DNA from: Chryseobacterium wanjuense
GTDB taxonomy: Bacteria; Bacteroidota; Bacteroidia; Flavobacteriales; Weeksellaceae
Reading direction: 5' to 3'
Assembly (NCBI RefSeq): GCF_900111495.1
Contig: NZ_FOIU01000001.1
Location: 434,001 to 498,000 of the forward strand
DNA length: 64,000 nt
Positions 45,253 through 53,510 of this stretch are shown one piece after another (position 1 is the stretch's first letter; every line of letters begins with the position of its first letter). The position numbers were made by a program, and so were the translations under genes. The notes beneath the pieces were generated by a model, which searched no databases, had not been told where the DNA came from, and was given only the letters and a program-made list of their open reading frames with translations.

Positions 45253-45930
45253 ATGAACCAAAAGAAAATCCTCTTAATAGACGATGAATTGGATATTTTA
45301 GAGATTCTGTCTTACAACTTAGAAAAGGAAGGCTACGACATCTACACTGCCACAAATGGTAACGAAGGTATCGATAAAGCTAAAGAAATCATCCCAGACC
45401 TTATCTTATTGGATGTCATGATGCCGGAAAAAGACGGTATCGAAACTTGTCAGGAACTTCGAAAAATTAAAGAACTTCAGAAAACTCTTATTGTTTTCCT
45501 TTCCGCGAGAAGCGAAGAGTTCTCTCAATTGGCCGGTTTCCAGGCGGGTGCAAACGACTACATCGTAAAGCTGATCAAACCGAAAATCCTTATTTCTAAA
45601 GTGAATGCCTTATTACAATTAACCTCTCAGGTTTCTGATAATGCAAAACTCATCGAAATCGGAGATCTTGTGATTGATAAGGATAACTTCAGGGTTTCCA
45701 AAAACGGGCAGCAGTTTCTGCTTCCGAAAAAAGAATTTGATCTGCTGTATCTATTGGCTTCAAACACAGAAAAAGTCTTCAAAAGAGAAGAAATTCTGGA
45801 AAAAGTTTGGGGTAATGACGTGATCGTGGGAGAAAGAACCATCGATGTCCATATCAGAAGATTAAGAGAAAAATTAGGAATCAATACGATTCAGACATTA
45901 AAAGGAATTGGGTATAAACTTATTGTTTAA
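45253..45930 (+). CDS. OmpR/PhoB family response regulator
   Basis: 225 residues. The receiver domain (about 1-120) has LIDDELD, the phosphoacceptor Asp in LILLDVMMPEKDG and the conserved Lys in DYIVKLIKPK. The C-terminal winged helix (about 130-225) includes FDLLYLLASNTEKVFKREEI, ERTIDVHIRRLREKLG and the closing GIGYKLI. It is PhoB-like and is followed 53 bp later by a PhoR-like kinase. The regulon is unknown; a phosphate response is one possibility. Confidence 0.9.
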   Translation: MNQKKILLIDDELDILEILSYNLEKEGYDIYTATNGNEGIDKAKEIIPDLILLDVMMPEKDGIETCQELRKIKELQKTLIVFLSARSEEFSQLAGFQAGANDYIVKLIKPKILISKVNALLQLTSQVSDNAKLIEIGDLVIDKDNFRVSKNGQQFLLPKKEFDLLYLLASNTEKVFKREEILEKVWGNDVIVGERTIDVHIRRLREKLGINTIQTLKGIGYKLIV

Positions 45931-45983
45931 TACTCAATTTCAATTTTATTACCTTTACAATCAACCAATAAAATTTTGTAAAA

Positions 45984-47015
45984 TTGAAATTTTACAGACT
46001 CACACTCGTCGCCTCTTGTCTTCTGACATTGGTGATGTTTCTTTTAGTAATCATTTTCGATTCACTAAAGGATATTTATTACAAAACGCCATTCTTCAAA
46101 CTGGGGCTTTTCTTATGTCTTGTCTTTATTTTTATCGTTAATTATATAGTATTGGAACTGCTGTTTAATTATTATGGTAAAAAGCAGGTTCGCGGGCTTT
46201 CGCAGCTTCTTCCTCAGGAGATTGTTCATGACGACGATCAAAATATTACCATTAAAGAATTGGGAGAAAGATTCTCAGACCTTAATCAGCAGAAAGTCAC
46301 CGAGCTCGATATGATGAAAGAAATGGAAAGCTACCGTAAAGAATACATCGGGAATGTTTCTCATGAGCTTAAAACCCCGTTGTTTTCCATTCAGGGTTAC
46401 GTTGAAACGTTGAGGGACGGAGGTGTTGATAATTTGACCATTCGGGATAAATATTTGGAAAGAATTGATAAATCGGTAGAAAGGCTTATTGCTATCGTTA
46501 CAGATTTAGATATGATCAACAGGCTGGAAGCCGGCGAAATCAATCTTACTGTTTCCAGATTTGATGTTAATCTTTTAATTAAAGAAATTTTCGACCTTCT
46601 GGATCTTGAAGCCGAAAAACACAATACTACGTTGCAGATTCAGACCCTTCATCCGCAGATCTTTGTTGAAGCCGATAAGCAGAAGATTTCTCAGGTTTTT
46701 ATTAATTTGATTTCCAATGCCATTCACTACGCCAACAGACAGGAAGCCAAAGTAGTGGTAAAAACAAGTATTCTTAAAAACAAGGTTTTAATAGAAGTCA
46801 TAGACAACGGAATGGGAATCAAGTCTGAAATCCTTCCAAGAATTTTCGAGAGATTCTATCGTGTGGAAACCAGCCGAAGCAGACGCGAAGGCGGTTCCGG
46901 GCTTGGGTTGGCCATTGTAAAACACATTCTCGAGGCCCACAACGAAAACATTACGGTAGAGAGTGTATATCTCGAAGGAACGAAATTCAGTTTTATGCTT
47001 GAAAAAAGTAAATAA
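45984..47015 (+). CDS. PhoR-like sensor histidine kinase
   Basis: 343 residues starting at a TTG codon (45984); no ATG gives a full first helix. Two hydrophobic helices (about 8-28 and 38-60) bracket a short periplasmic loop, so sensing may be intramembrane or through partners. HisKA has the phosphoacceptor His in NVSHELKTPLFSIQGY. The HATPase_c domain has INLISNAIHYANRQ (N box), VIDNGMGI (G1) and GGSGLGLAIVKHILEAHN (G2). It pairs with the response regulator just upstream. Confidence 0.9.
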   Translation: MKFYRLTLVASCLLTLVMFLLVIIFDSLKDIYYKTPFFKLGLFLCLVFIFIVNYIVLELLFNYYGKKQVRGLSQLLPQEIVHDDDQNITIKELGERFSDLNQQKVTELDMMKEMESYRKEYIGNVSHELKTPLFSIQGYVETLRDGGVDNLTIRDKYLERIDKSVERLIAIVTDLDMINRLEAGEINLTVSRFDVNLLIKEIFDLLDLEAEKHNTTLQIQTLHPQIFVEADKQKISQVFINLISNAIHYANRQEAKVVVKTSILKNKVLIEVIDNGMGIKSEILPRIFERFYRVETSRSRREGGSGLGLAIVKHILEAHNENITVESVYLEGTKFSFMLEKSK

Positions 47016-47068
47016 TTTCTGCAGAATGTATGAAAAAAAAATATTTTAAAAAATCCTGAAATATTTTT

Positions 47069-47096
47069 TTGTCACATCTCATTTATTTTATATTTG
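47069..47096 (+). promoter_or_regulatory. Flavobacterial promoter
   Basis: TTG (47069-47071), 17 nt, TATATTTG (47089-47096), a perfect match to the consensus, upstream of the pRiA4b-ORF-3-like gene. Confidence 0.72.
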
Positions 47097-47147
47097 CAAC
47101 AGAGATTTATCATAATAAAAAAGGCAAAAAAAGTAATTTAAAAACTG

Positions 47148-47741
47148 ATGGTTTACAAAATCCGCGTAATATTAGATGCGAAAGAAGATATTTTCCGAGA
47201 TATCGAAGTTAAAGGAAAACAGACGCTATGGAACTTACATTTAGGAATTAAAAGTGCATTCAGCTTGCAGGGAGACGAGCTTTCTACTTTTAATTTGCTT
47301 GAAGACGATGGAACGATAGTAAAAAGTGTTCCATTGGAAGATATGAGTGACGATGGTGATGGCGAAATTATGTCGGATGTGTACATTGATGAGGCTTTCG
47401 AAAATATAGGAGATAAAGCTCAGTTCCAGTATGGCCTTCTTGACCTTTGGGAATTTTTCTGTGAGCTTGTTGAGATCATCGACGAGACGAAAGGGGTAAA
47501 TTATCCTATCACAGTTTACAGATTTGGAAACGTTCCTTTGAAAGCGCCTAGCAAAAATGGTGGTTCAGGATCTAAAAAGAAATCGGCAATGCCTTTGATG
47601 GACGACGATTTCAACTTTGAAGATGACTTTGCAGAAAGCACAACCTTTGTAGATGAAGACGACAGCTTCGATGATGAGGAAGAAGAAGACTACAACGATG
47701 ATATCTTCGATGAAGAAGATGACAATGAGGATGAAAGATAA
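47148..47741 (+). CDS. pRiA4b ORF-3-like protein with acidic tail
   Basis: 197 residues. Residues about 1-130 match the plasmid pRiA4b ORF-3 / IS1096-passenger domain: VYKIRVILDAKEDIFRDIEV, WNLHLGIKSAFSL and YGLLDLWEFFCELVEI. Despite the name, such proteins are common in chromosomes with no transposon attached, and nothing mobile surrounds this one. The last 50 residues are almost all Asp and Glu (DEDDSFDDEEEEDYNDD), a nucleic-acid-mimic-like or disordered tail. Function unknown. A strong promoter and a terminator make it monocistronic. Confidence 0.85.
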   Translation: MVYKIRVILDAKEDIFRDIEVKGKQTLWNLHLGIKSAFSLQGDELSTFNLLEDDGTIVKSVPLEDMSDDGDGEIMSDVYIDEAFENIGDKAQFQYGLLDLWEFFCELVEIIDETKGVNYPITVYRFGNVPLKAPSKNGGSGSKKKSAMPLMDDDFNFEDDFAESTTFVDEDDSFDDEEEEDYNDDIFDEEDDNEDER

Positions 47742-47763
47742 TCAGCAGATATCAAAAATATAC

Positions 47764-47792
47764 AGCCCTGAATGAAAATTCGGGGCTTTTTT
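47764..47792 (+). terminator. Rho-independent terminator
   Basis: AGCCCTGAAT pairs with ATTCGGGGCT with one G-U, and six T residues follow. Confidence 0.8.
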
Positions 47793-47809
47793 ATGGGGAA
47801 ATCTGAACT

Positions 47810-47842
47810 AAACCTTCAAGGTTTTCAAAATCTTGAAGATTT
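47810..47842. repeat. 16-1-16 palindrome, copy 2
   Basis: AAACCTTCAAGGTTTT (47810-47825) pairs with 47827-47842 around a single C, with two G-U pairs. The same geometry is seen at 34057-34089 and 51127-51159. Confidence 0.75.
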
Positions 47843-47925
47843 GAGAAGACCTATAATATAAAAATTCACCCTCCGCCATTTCACTTTTATAAAACACATT
47901 TCCTACATTTGTTAAAAATCGCTTA

Positions 47926-49275
47926 ATGAAAAAATTAATTTTATTAGCTGTAATTGGTCTGGGAATTGTTTCCTGTACCACTCAAAATAGAATAAAACAC
48001 ATGACAGATTTACCTAAAGACTGGAAACACACCACAAATATCTATGAAGTTAATTTAAGACAATATACACAGGAAGGAACCTTCAAGGCATTCGAAAAAG
48101 AAATGCCGAGACTGAAGTCAATGGGTGTGAAAACACTTTGGTTTATGCCAATTACTCCGATTGCCCAGCAAAATAAAAAAGGAAGCCTGGGAAGTCAGTA
48201 TGCAGCATCAGATTACACTTCTATCAATCCTGAATTCGGAACTCTGGATGATTTCAAACATATGGTGAATGAAGCTCACAGATTGGGATTTAAAGTTCTT
48301 ATCGACTGGGTAGCCAATCATACCGGTTGGGATCATGTATGGACAAAAACGCATCCCGAATTTTATTTAAAAGATCCTGACGGAAAATTCCACATTGCTT
48401 CCGGAATGGACGATATCATCGAGCTCGATTATAAAAACCAGGAAATGCGCCTTGCCATGATCGAGGCGATGAAATATTGGGTGAAAGAAACCAATATTGA
48501 CGGATTCAGATGTGACCTGGCTTCTTGGGTGGAAGTAGATTTCTGGCAGCAGGCTCGTCCGGAAGTTGAAAAAATAAAACCGCTTTTCTGGTTGGGCGAA
48601 TTTGATGAATTGGAAAGCCCGGAATACGGAAAAGTTTTCGATGCCAGTTATTCATGGAAATGGATGCACAAATCTGCAGATTATTACAAAAATAACGAGC
48701 CGCTTCAAGAGTTAAAGGATTTACTGATAAAATATTCCGCTATTGGAGACAGCTCAATGAGAGCTTGGTTTACCACAAACCACGATGAAAACTCATGGAA
48801 TGGAACAGAATATGAAAAATATGGGGTTATCACCAAGCCAATGGCTGTATTTTCCGCAACATGGAATGGCGTTCCGTTACTATATTCCGGACAGGAACTC
48901 CCCAATATGAAACGACTGGAATTCTTCGAAAAAGATGTCATCAAATGGACAAATACTTACCAGATGGCAGATTTTTATAAGACATTATTAAATTTAAAAT
49001 CATCAAATCCTGCATTAAGAGGCGGTGATGCTAATGTCACAACTTATCTTTTAAACACGACGGCCAACGATAAAATTTTAGCTTATATTCGAAAAAATGG
49101 GAAAGATGAGGTTTTGGTAGTGTTAAATATGTCAAAAGAACCAGTCAATTTCAAGATTGAAGATGAACATGTATCCGGAGCTTTCATTAATGTATTTGAT
49201 AAAACAAAAAGGAATTTTGATGAAGGAAAAGATTTCAATTTCAAAGTTTCCGATTATGCGGTTTTCGAAAAATGA
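47926..49275 (+). CDS. GH13 alpha-amylase family lipoprotein
   Basis: 449 residues. A lipoprotein signal ends VSC followed by TTQNR. The GH13 barrel has the four family regions: DWVANHTG, GFRCDLAS (nucleophile Asp), WLGEFDE (acid/base Glu) and TNHDENSWNG (third Asp), in order. A short C-terminal all-beta domain follows. The enzyme cleaves or transfers alpha-1,4/1,6-glucosidic bonds at or near the cell surface. Substrate length and subfamily are not fixed by sequence alone. TACATTTG at 47904-47911 is a likely -7 element. Confidence 0.9.
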   Translation: MKKLILLAVIGLGIVSCTTQNRIKHMTDLPKDWKHTTNIYEVNLRQYTQEGTFKAFEKEMPRLKSMGVKTLWFMPITPIAQQNKKGSLGSQYAASDYTSINPEFGTLDDFKHMVNEAHRLGFKVLIDWVANHTGWDHVWTKTHPEFYLKDPDGKFHIASGMDDIIELDYKNQEMRLAMIEAMKYWVKETNIDGFRCDLASWVEVDFWQQARPEVEKIKPLFWLGEFDELESPEYGKVFDASYSWKWMHKSADYYKNNEPLQELKDLLIKYSAIGDSSMRAWFTTNHDENSWNGTEYEKYGVITKPMAVFSATWNGVPLLYSGQELPNMKRLEFFEKDVIKWTNTYQMADFYKTLLNLKSSNPALRGGDANVTTYLLNTTANDKILAYIRKNGKDEVLVVLNMSKEPVNFKIEDEHVSGAFINVFDKTKRNFDEGKDFNFKVSDYAVFEK

Positions 49276-49314
49276 AATTCCCGGCCATTGAAATCATGGC
49301 TGAAATTATAAATT

Positions 49315-49352
49315 AAAGAGACCATTTCAAACTTTGAAATGGTCTCTTTTTA
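49315..49352. terminator. Bidirectional terminator
   Basis: A 17-bp stem (49315-49331 with 49333-49349) ending in a T-run on each side, between converging genes. Confidence 0.85.
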
Positions 49353-49367
49353 TTTAAAAAATAAAAT

Positions 49368-50297
49368 TTAAAAAGCCTGTAATTTTACATTATCTATTAC
49401 CCAAAGCTCCGTAGCTGCATTGTCTCTCACACCCACTCTTATTTTTAGCTGGCTGGAATTGGGAATTCCCGTCACCGACAGTTTTGTAATCGCCTGTGCC
49501 CCTGTAAGTGTAACTCCCGATCCGGTGTTGGTATTAGAAGAAGTTACAGTGATACCCGATGAAGAATAGCTGTTTGTCCCTGTACCGGAACCCGTAAACG
49601 CCCATCTTACATTCGTGGCAGTAGAAGAATTGCCTCCGGTAAGGGTAAGTTTTGTATTGTAATTGGCACCGCCATCTGTACTGATGTCGATAGTGACAAC
49701 ATCCGTATTTTCCATACCGTTGGTAGTACTTCCCACAGAAAAAGCAGCTACATCAAAACTGAACGTAATATTATTCGTATAAGAAGAAGCATCTACTGTA
49801 TTGAATTCCAGATAAGAAACTGTCGCACTGGTATTTGAGGTGCTGTATCCGTATCCACGCGTTCCTTCAGAAAATAAAGCTGAGGATCCCGGAGCATCGG
49901 AAGCAGTGGAAGAACCGGAAGTGAAATTGAAGCTTGAAGGTGAAAATCCTGATGTGGTATAATTTACGGAGTCACTGGTTTCAAATCCCTGTGTGAAGAT
50001 AACCCCCGTCTGCAAATTTCCCCCTGAAGAGCCTTCAAAACCTAGATTGACCCATTTTGTGCCATTCCATCCCAGGAAAGTTTTTTGTTGTTTGTCATAC
50101 ACAATCAGACCTTCGCTTGCTGTACCGGAAAGAGAAGTAATGGCCGCAGTAGTAAGTCTGGGAACTAAAAATCCTTTTGTATCAGATGTTACATCTAGTG
50201 CTGATGAAACGTGAGGAGATTCTATGTTAATCCCAACCTGTGAATATGCAGTTGAGAAAATTGCCATAGAAGCAATCATGAATAATTTTTTTGTCAT
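49368..50297 (-). CDS. Secreted beta-sandwich protein of unknown function
   Basis: 309 residues. A signal peptide ends AYSQ; the mature N-terminus is VGINIESPHVSSALDVTSDT then KGFLVPRLT, the same exported-protein opening as the gene at 5362-6153. Residues about 100-309 look like a jelly-roll sandwich (SVNYTTSGFSPSSFNFTS, DVVTIDISTDGGANYNTKL and the closing ATELWVIDNVKLQAF). There is no T9SS sorting domain. Function is unknown. A TATATTTG element lies at 50323-50330 on the minus strand. Confidence 0.75.
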   Translation of the reverse strand: MTKKLFMIASMAIFSTAYSQVGINIESPHVSSALDVTSDTKGFLVPRLTTAAITSLSGTASEGLIVYDKQQKTFLGWNGTKWVNLGFEGSSGGNLQTGVIFTQGFETSDSVNYTTSGFSPSSFNFTSGSSTASDAPGSSALFSEGTRGYGYSTSNTSATVSYLEFNTVDASSYTNNITFSFDVAAFSVGSTTNGMENTDVVTIDISTDGGANYNTKLTLTGGNSSTATNVRWAFTGSGTGTNSYSSSGITVTSSNTNTGSGVTLTGAQAITKLSVTGIPNSSQLKIRVGVRDNAATELWVIDNVKLQAF

Positions 50298-50665
50298 TGT
50301 TTTTTTTATAAAAATTGAACGGCAAATATATGAATTATTCCAGTTTTTAAATTTTATTATTGATAAAAAATGTAAATGTTTTGTGTTAATTTATTAATAT
50401 TTAAGTGTAAATATTAGAGTTATTCATAAAAATTATTACTTTAAATAAATAATTATGTTAAATGTTTATTTTCATTTTTATTGCTGTTTAAAATATGACT
50501 GTCAATTTTATCTTTAATGATGGGAAATTTATATTAATTTAATTCCATTAGTGTTGATTTATTTTTAAGATTTAAATATTATGTTATATTGTTATTCTGC
50601 CTTTAAATAAGATTAAAAATATTTAATACATTTGAAAGTTGATGTTAAATGAAAGTCTTTTGTCT
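50298..50665. other. AT-rich divergent promoter region
   Basis: About 370 bp between divergent genes. It contains the minus-strand TATATTTG (50323-50330) and the plus-strand TACATTTG (50627-50634). No reading frame or repeat was recognised. Confidence 0.55.
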
Positions 50666-51106
50666 ATGGATAAATCGAAAATATTAGAGATTATAAGAAA
50701 TAAAATCACGGAAAAAATTCAAAGTTTTGAACATCTTATCGCCGAAACCAGAGCTTCAAATAACGATACGAAAAGTTCGATGGGAGATAAATATGAAACC
50801 GGCCGTGAGATGCTTCAGCAGGAAATCAACAATCTTCAAAGGCAATTGAACGAAACGTTGAATCAACAGTCCATCCTTCAGAAAATCACTTCCGAAACAT
50901 CTTCAAAAGTGCAGAACGGAGCTTTAGTGAAAACAAATAAAGGATTGTTTTATATAGCGGCTTCCATCGGGGAAATTGTCGTTGACAATCAAAAAATCAT
51001 GACGGTTTCGGTAGAATCACCTTTAGTAAAAGCAATGATGGGATTACAATCGGGGCAAAATTTTTCTATTAATAATGTAAATCAAACCATAGAGGAAATC
51101 TGGTAA
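50666..51106 (+). CDS. GreA/GreB-like protein
   Basis: 146 residues from the ATG at 50666; an ATG 24 bp upstream would sit on the predicted transcription start, because TACATTTG (50627-50634) places it near 50641. The N-terminal 80 residues are a long coiled coil (KIQSFEHLIAETRASN, MLQQEINNLQRQLNETLNQQ), and the C-terminal half is a small beta domain with VESPLVKAMMGLQSGQNFSI, matching Gre-factor C-terminal domains. It is often misannotated as an oxoacyl-ACP synthase in related genomes. It may bind RNA polymerase. Confidence 0.72.
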   Translation: MDKSKILEIIRNKITEKIQSFEHLIAETRASNNDTKSSMGDKYETGREMLQQEINNLQRQLNETLNQQSILQKITSETSSKVQNGALVKTNKGLFYIAASIGEIVVDNQKIMTVSVESPLVKAMMGLQSGQNFSINNVNQTIEEIW

Positions 51107-51126
51107 AAATAAAGGCTATATTTGTA

Positions 51127-51159
51127 AACCCTTTCAGAGTTTCAAACTCTGAAAGGGTT
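51127..51159. repeat. 16-1-16 palindrome, copy 3, at the RAYT gene
   Basis: AACCCTTTCAGAGTTT (51127-51142) and its exact complement (51144-51159) around a C. It lies 18 bp before the RAYT ATG and just after TATATTTG (51117-51124), so it spans the predicted transcription start. Confidence 0.85.
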
Positions 51160-51176
51160 GCCTTAAAAACACACAA

Positions 51177-51770
51177 ATGAAAATAGAAACCTTAGAATCA
51201 GGTCATTTTTATCATATCTATAACAGAGGAAATAATAGTGAAATGATTTTTTTCGAAGAAAGAAATTATCATTACTTTTTACAACTGTTAAATAAATATA
51301 TTGTTCCTATTGGTGAAATTTATGCTTATTGCTTATTAAAAAATCATTTCCATTTTTTGATTAGATTAAAAGAAGAAAATAAAATTTCTTATGATGATTT
51401 TGTATTTTCAACGATAAATAAACCAAAATCAATTGATCCTTCAAGGCAATTCTCACATTTTTTTAATGCTTACACACAAGCAGTCAATAAACAATATTGC
51501 AGAACAGGTAGTTTATTCGAAAAACCATTTGAAAGAAAGAGAATTACAGATGAAAAATATTTAAGACAGGCAATTTTGTACATTCATAACAATCCTGTAA
51601 AACATGGGTTAGTGTCAAAAGTTGAATATTACAAATGGTCATCATATAGAGCGATTTTATCTAATAACATTTCAGCCGTTAGAAAAAAAGAGGTGTTGGA
51701 ATTATTTGGCGATCAAGAGAATTTTGTATTTTCGCATAATTATTATGATGTATTAAACTTGCCATATTAA
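51177..51770 (+). CDS. REP-associated tyrosine transposase (RAYT)
   Basis: 197 residues, a Y1_Tnp domain with the RAYT opening ESGHFYHIYNRGNN (about residues 6-19). The HUH motif is in LLKNHFHFLIRL (about 56-67) and the catalytic Tyr is in QAILYIHNNPVKHGLV (about 134-149). The C-terminal WSSYRAIL is also typical. The enzyme nicks single-stranded DNA at structured REP sequences; the palindrome 18 bp upstream is the likely substrate family. It is intact and in single copy here. Confidence 0.92.
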   Translation: MKIETLESGHFYHIYNRGNNSEMIFFEERNYHYFLQLLNKYIVPIGEIYAYCLLKNHFHFLIRLKEENKISYDDFVFSTINKPKSIDPSRQFSHFFNAYTQAVNKQYCRTGSLFEKPFERKRITDEKYLRQAILYIHNNPVKHGLVSKVEYYKWSSYRAILSNNISAVRKKEVLELFGDQENFVFSHNYYDVLNLPY

Positions 51771-51824
51771 TTTATCTTTTTTTAGTTTCGGCTCCCGAAA
51801 GATATCATAAAACCCAATTTTAAA

Positions 51825-52619
51825 ATGCAAAATTACTTAGACCTTTTACAGCATATTTTAGACAACGGAACAGACAAAACCGACAGAACAGGAACGGGAA
51901 CCAGAAGTGTTTTCGGCTATCAGCTGAGATATGATTTGTCGAAAGGTTTTCCTTTGGTGACTACCAAAAAAGTGCATTTGAAATCTATTATTTATGAATT
52001 GCTTTGGTTTCTAAAAGGAGATACCAATATCAAGTATCTGAAAGACAACGGAGTCTCGATCTGGGACGAATGGGCGGATGAAAACGGAGATTTAGGTCCT
52101 GTTTACGGAGCGCAGTGGAGAAGCTGGAACGGAGCCGATGGGAAAGTTGTCGACCAGATTACAGAGGTGATCGACCAGATCAAAAAAAATCCCGACTCCC
52201 GAAGACTGATCGTTTCTGCCTGGAACGTTGCCGAAATCCCGAATATGGCTTTAGCGCCTTGTCACGCATTATTCCAGTTTTATGTGGCGGATGGAAAATT
52301 ATCACTTCAATTGTATCAGAGAAGTGCAGATGTTTTCCTGGGAGTTCCTTTCAATATTGCAAGTTATGCCTTGTTATTGATGATGGTTGCGCAGGTCTGC
52401 GATCTTGAGGTTGGAGATTATGTTCACAGTTTTGGAGATGTTCATATTTATAACAATCATTTTGAGCAGGTTCAGAGACAGCTTTCAAGAGATCCTAGAC
52501 CACTTCCTACGATGAAGCTGAATCCTGAAATTAAAGATATTTTCGGTTTTGATTTTGAAGATTTTACACTGGAAAATTATGATCCGCATCCGGGAATTAA
52601 AGCGCCGGTAGCGATTTAA
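51825..52619 (+). CDS. thyA: Thymidylate synthase
   Basis: 264 residues, the E. coli ThyA length. The catalytic Cys is in [12 protein letters not shown], the dUMP loop is [20 protein letters not shown] (about residues 22-41), and [20 protein letters not shown] (about 166-185) and HIYNNH follow. It ends IKAPVAI, the usual C-terminus. It methylates dUMP to dTMP using methylene-tetrahydrofolate. A damaged toxin-antitoxin pair follows it. Confidence 0.96.
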   Translation: MQNYLDLLQHILDNGTDKTDRTGTGTRSVFGYQLRYDLSKGFPLVTTKKVHLKSIIYELLWFLKGDTNIKYLKDNGVSIWDEWADENGDLGPVYGAQWRSWNGADGKVVDQITEVIDQIKKNPDSRRLIVSAWNVAEIPNMALAPCHALFQFYVADGKLSLQLYQRSADVFLGVPFNIASYALLLMMVAQVCDLEVGDYVHSFGDVHIYNNHFEQVQRQLSRDPRPLPTMKLNPEIKDIFGFDFEDFTLENYDPHPGIKAPVAI

Positions 52620-52663
52620 TTTTTAGTAATAAATTCATTAACCTTGATATAAATTCAGAAATT

Positions 52664-52904
52664 ATGGAAATTAAAATCAGCTTAGACGAATATGCAGATA
52701 TTCCTTTTATCAAGAAACTTTTATCACAAATAAAAGGTATCACTAATATTGAAGTTTCTGAAAATGATAAAACATATTCTTGGGACGAAATAGAGAATTC
52801 AGAATATTTTGCAAAAGTAATGAAGCAAGTGAGAATGATTATAAAAATGGAGAACTCAGGAGCTGACAGATGATTTATTAAATGAGATATTTGGCAAAAA
52901 ATGA
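52664..52904 (+). pseudogene. Frameshifted antitoxin gene (RelE/ParE-type module)
   Basis: The ATG at 52664 opens MEIKISLDEYADIPFIKKLL and runs in frame only to VMKQVR. Two frame changes then appear: NDYKNGELRS is in the next frame from about 52833, and LTDDLLNEIFGKK continues in the third from about 52860 and ends at TGA 52902-52904. This gives a normal 75-80 residue antitoxin and an ATGA overlap with the toxin. In the original frame it stops at 52873. A related intact gene lies at 53280-53510. Confidence 0.75.
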
Positions 52905-53211
52905 AAATAACAATTTGAGACTGCTAGAATATCACTGGACGAAATTATAGATTTTCTAAGAGCTAGATGGACTGCAAAAGAAATTACTGTTTTAGAGAAT
53001 GACATTAAAAAATTCAGACAGACAATAGTTGATAATATTGTAAAACATCCATCTTTGAAAAAATTTCCAAATAAAATACATGTCTATTGGAAAGAAGCAA
53101 ATTAAGTTGATGTATGAAATCAAGACAGATGAAATCGTTATTAAATTATTCTGGCATTGCAAACAAGATCCAATAAAATTAAAAAATATTCTTAACGAAA
53201 AAACAAACTAA
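52901..53211 (+). pseudogene. Decayed RelE/ParE family toxin
   Basis: The start at 52901 gives MKITI, then the frame must shift by one base near 52913-52915. The next segment is ARISLDEIIDFLRARWTAKE and IKKFRQTIVDNIVKHP, as in ParE toxins. A second shift around 53078-53090 leads to GKKQIKLMYEIKTDEIVIKL then FWHCKQDPIKLKNIL and the stop at 53209-53211. All the usual toxin strands are present but split across frames, so no functional toxin should be made. Confidence 0.8.
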
Positions 53212-53240
53212 AAAGTGAAGCCTAAAACTTCACTTTTTTT
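53212..53240 (+). terminator. Terminator after the toxin pseudogene
   Basis: AAAGTGAAG (53212-53220) pairs with CTTCACTTT (53228-53236) and a T-run follows. Confidence 0.82.
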
Positions 53241-53279
53241 GTAACATTCACCGTAATTTTCCAACCTATTGAACAAAAA

Positions 53280-53510
53280 ATGAAATATTTAAAAATAAAT
53301 ACCCAGGAAACTACCGATCTTGAAGCATTGAAAAACGCAATCCTTCAGATGAAAGGTGTAGATTCCGTAGACATTATCGACGAAGAAAATCCCGAAAGTG
53401 AACTGAAAAAAGCTTTCAATAAAACGAAAGAACAGTTTAAAAAAGGCGATTATGAAACAGTTGTCAATGATATTTTCGACATTTTAACAAAAAATAATTC
53501 TAAAAAATAA
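53280..53510 (+). CDS. Small antitoxin-like protein of unknown function
   Basis: 76 residues. MKYLKINTQETTDLEALKNA then ILQMKGVDSVDII resembles the start of the neighbouring antitoxin (MEIKISLDEYADIPFIKKLL and SQIKGITNIEV), and the tail KTKEQFKKGDYETVVNDIFD matches its NDYKNGELRS...LTDDLLNEIFG plan. No toxin partner is present. Its stop overlaps the M1 peptidase start by one base (TAATG), so it is translated with the peptidase. The antitoxin label is inferred from this similarity. Confidence 0.6.
   Translation: MKYLKINTQETTDLEALKNAILQMKGVDSVDIIDEENPESELKKAFNKTKEQFKKGDYETVVNDIFDILTKNNSKK

Noticed and set aside
47148..47741. pRiA4b ORF-3 / IS1096-passenger name taken as a sign of a transposon
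   Set aside because: No terminal repeats or transposase surround it; the domain is frequent in ordinary chromosomes.
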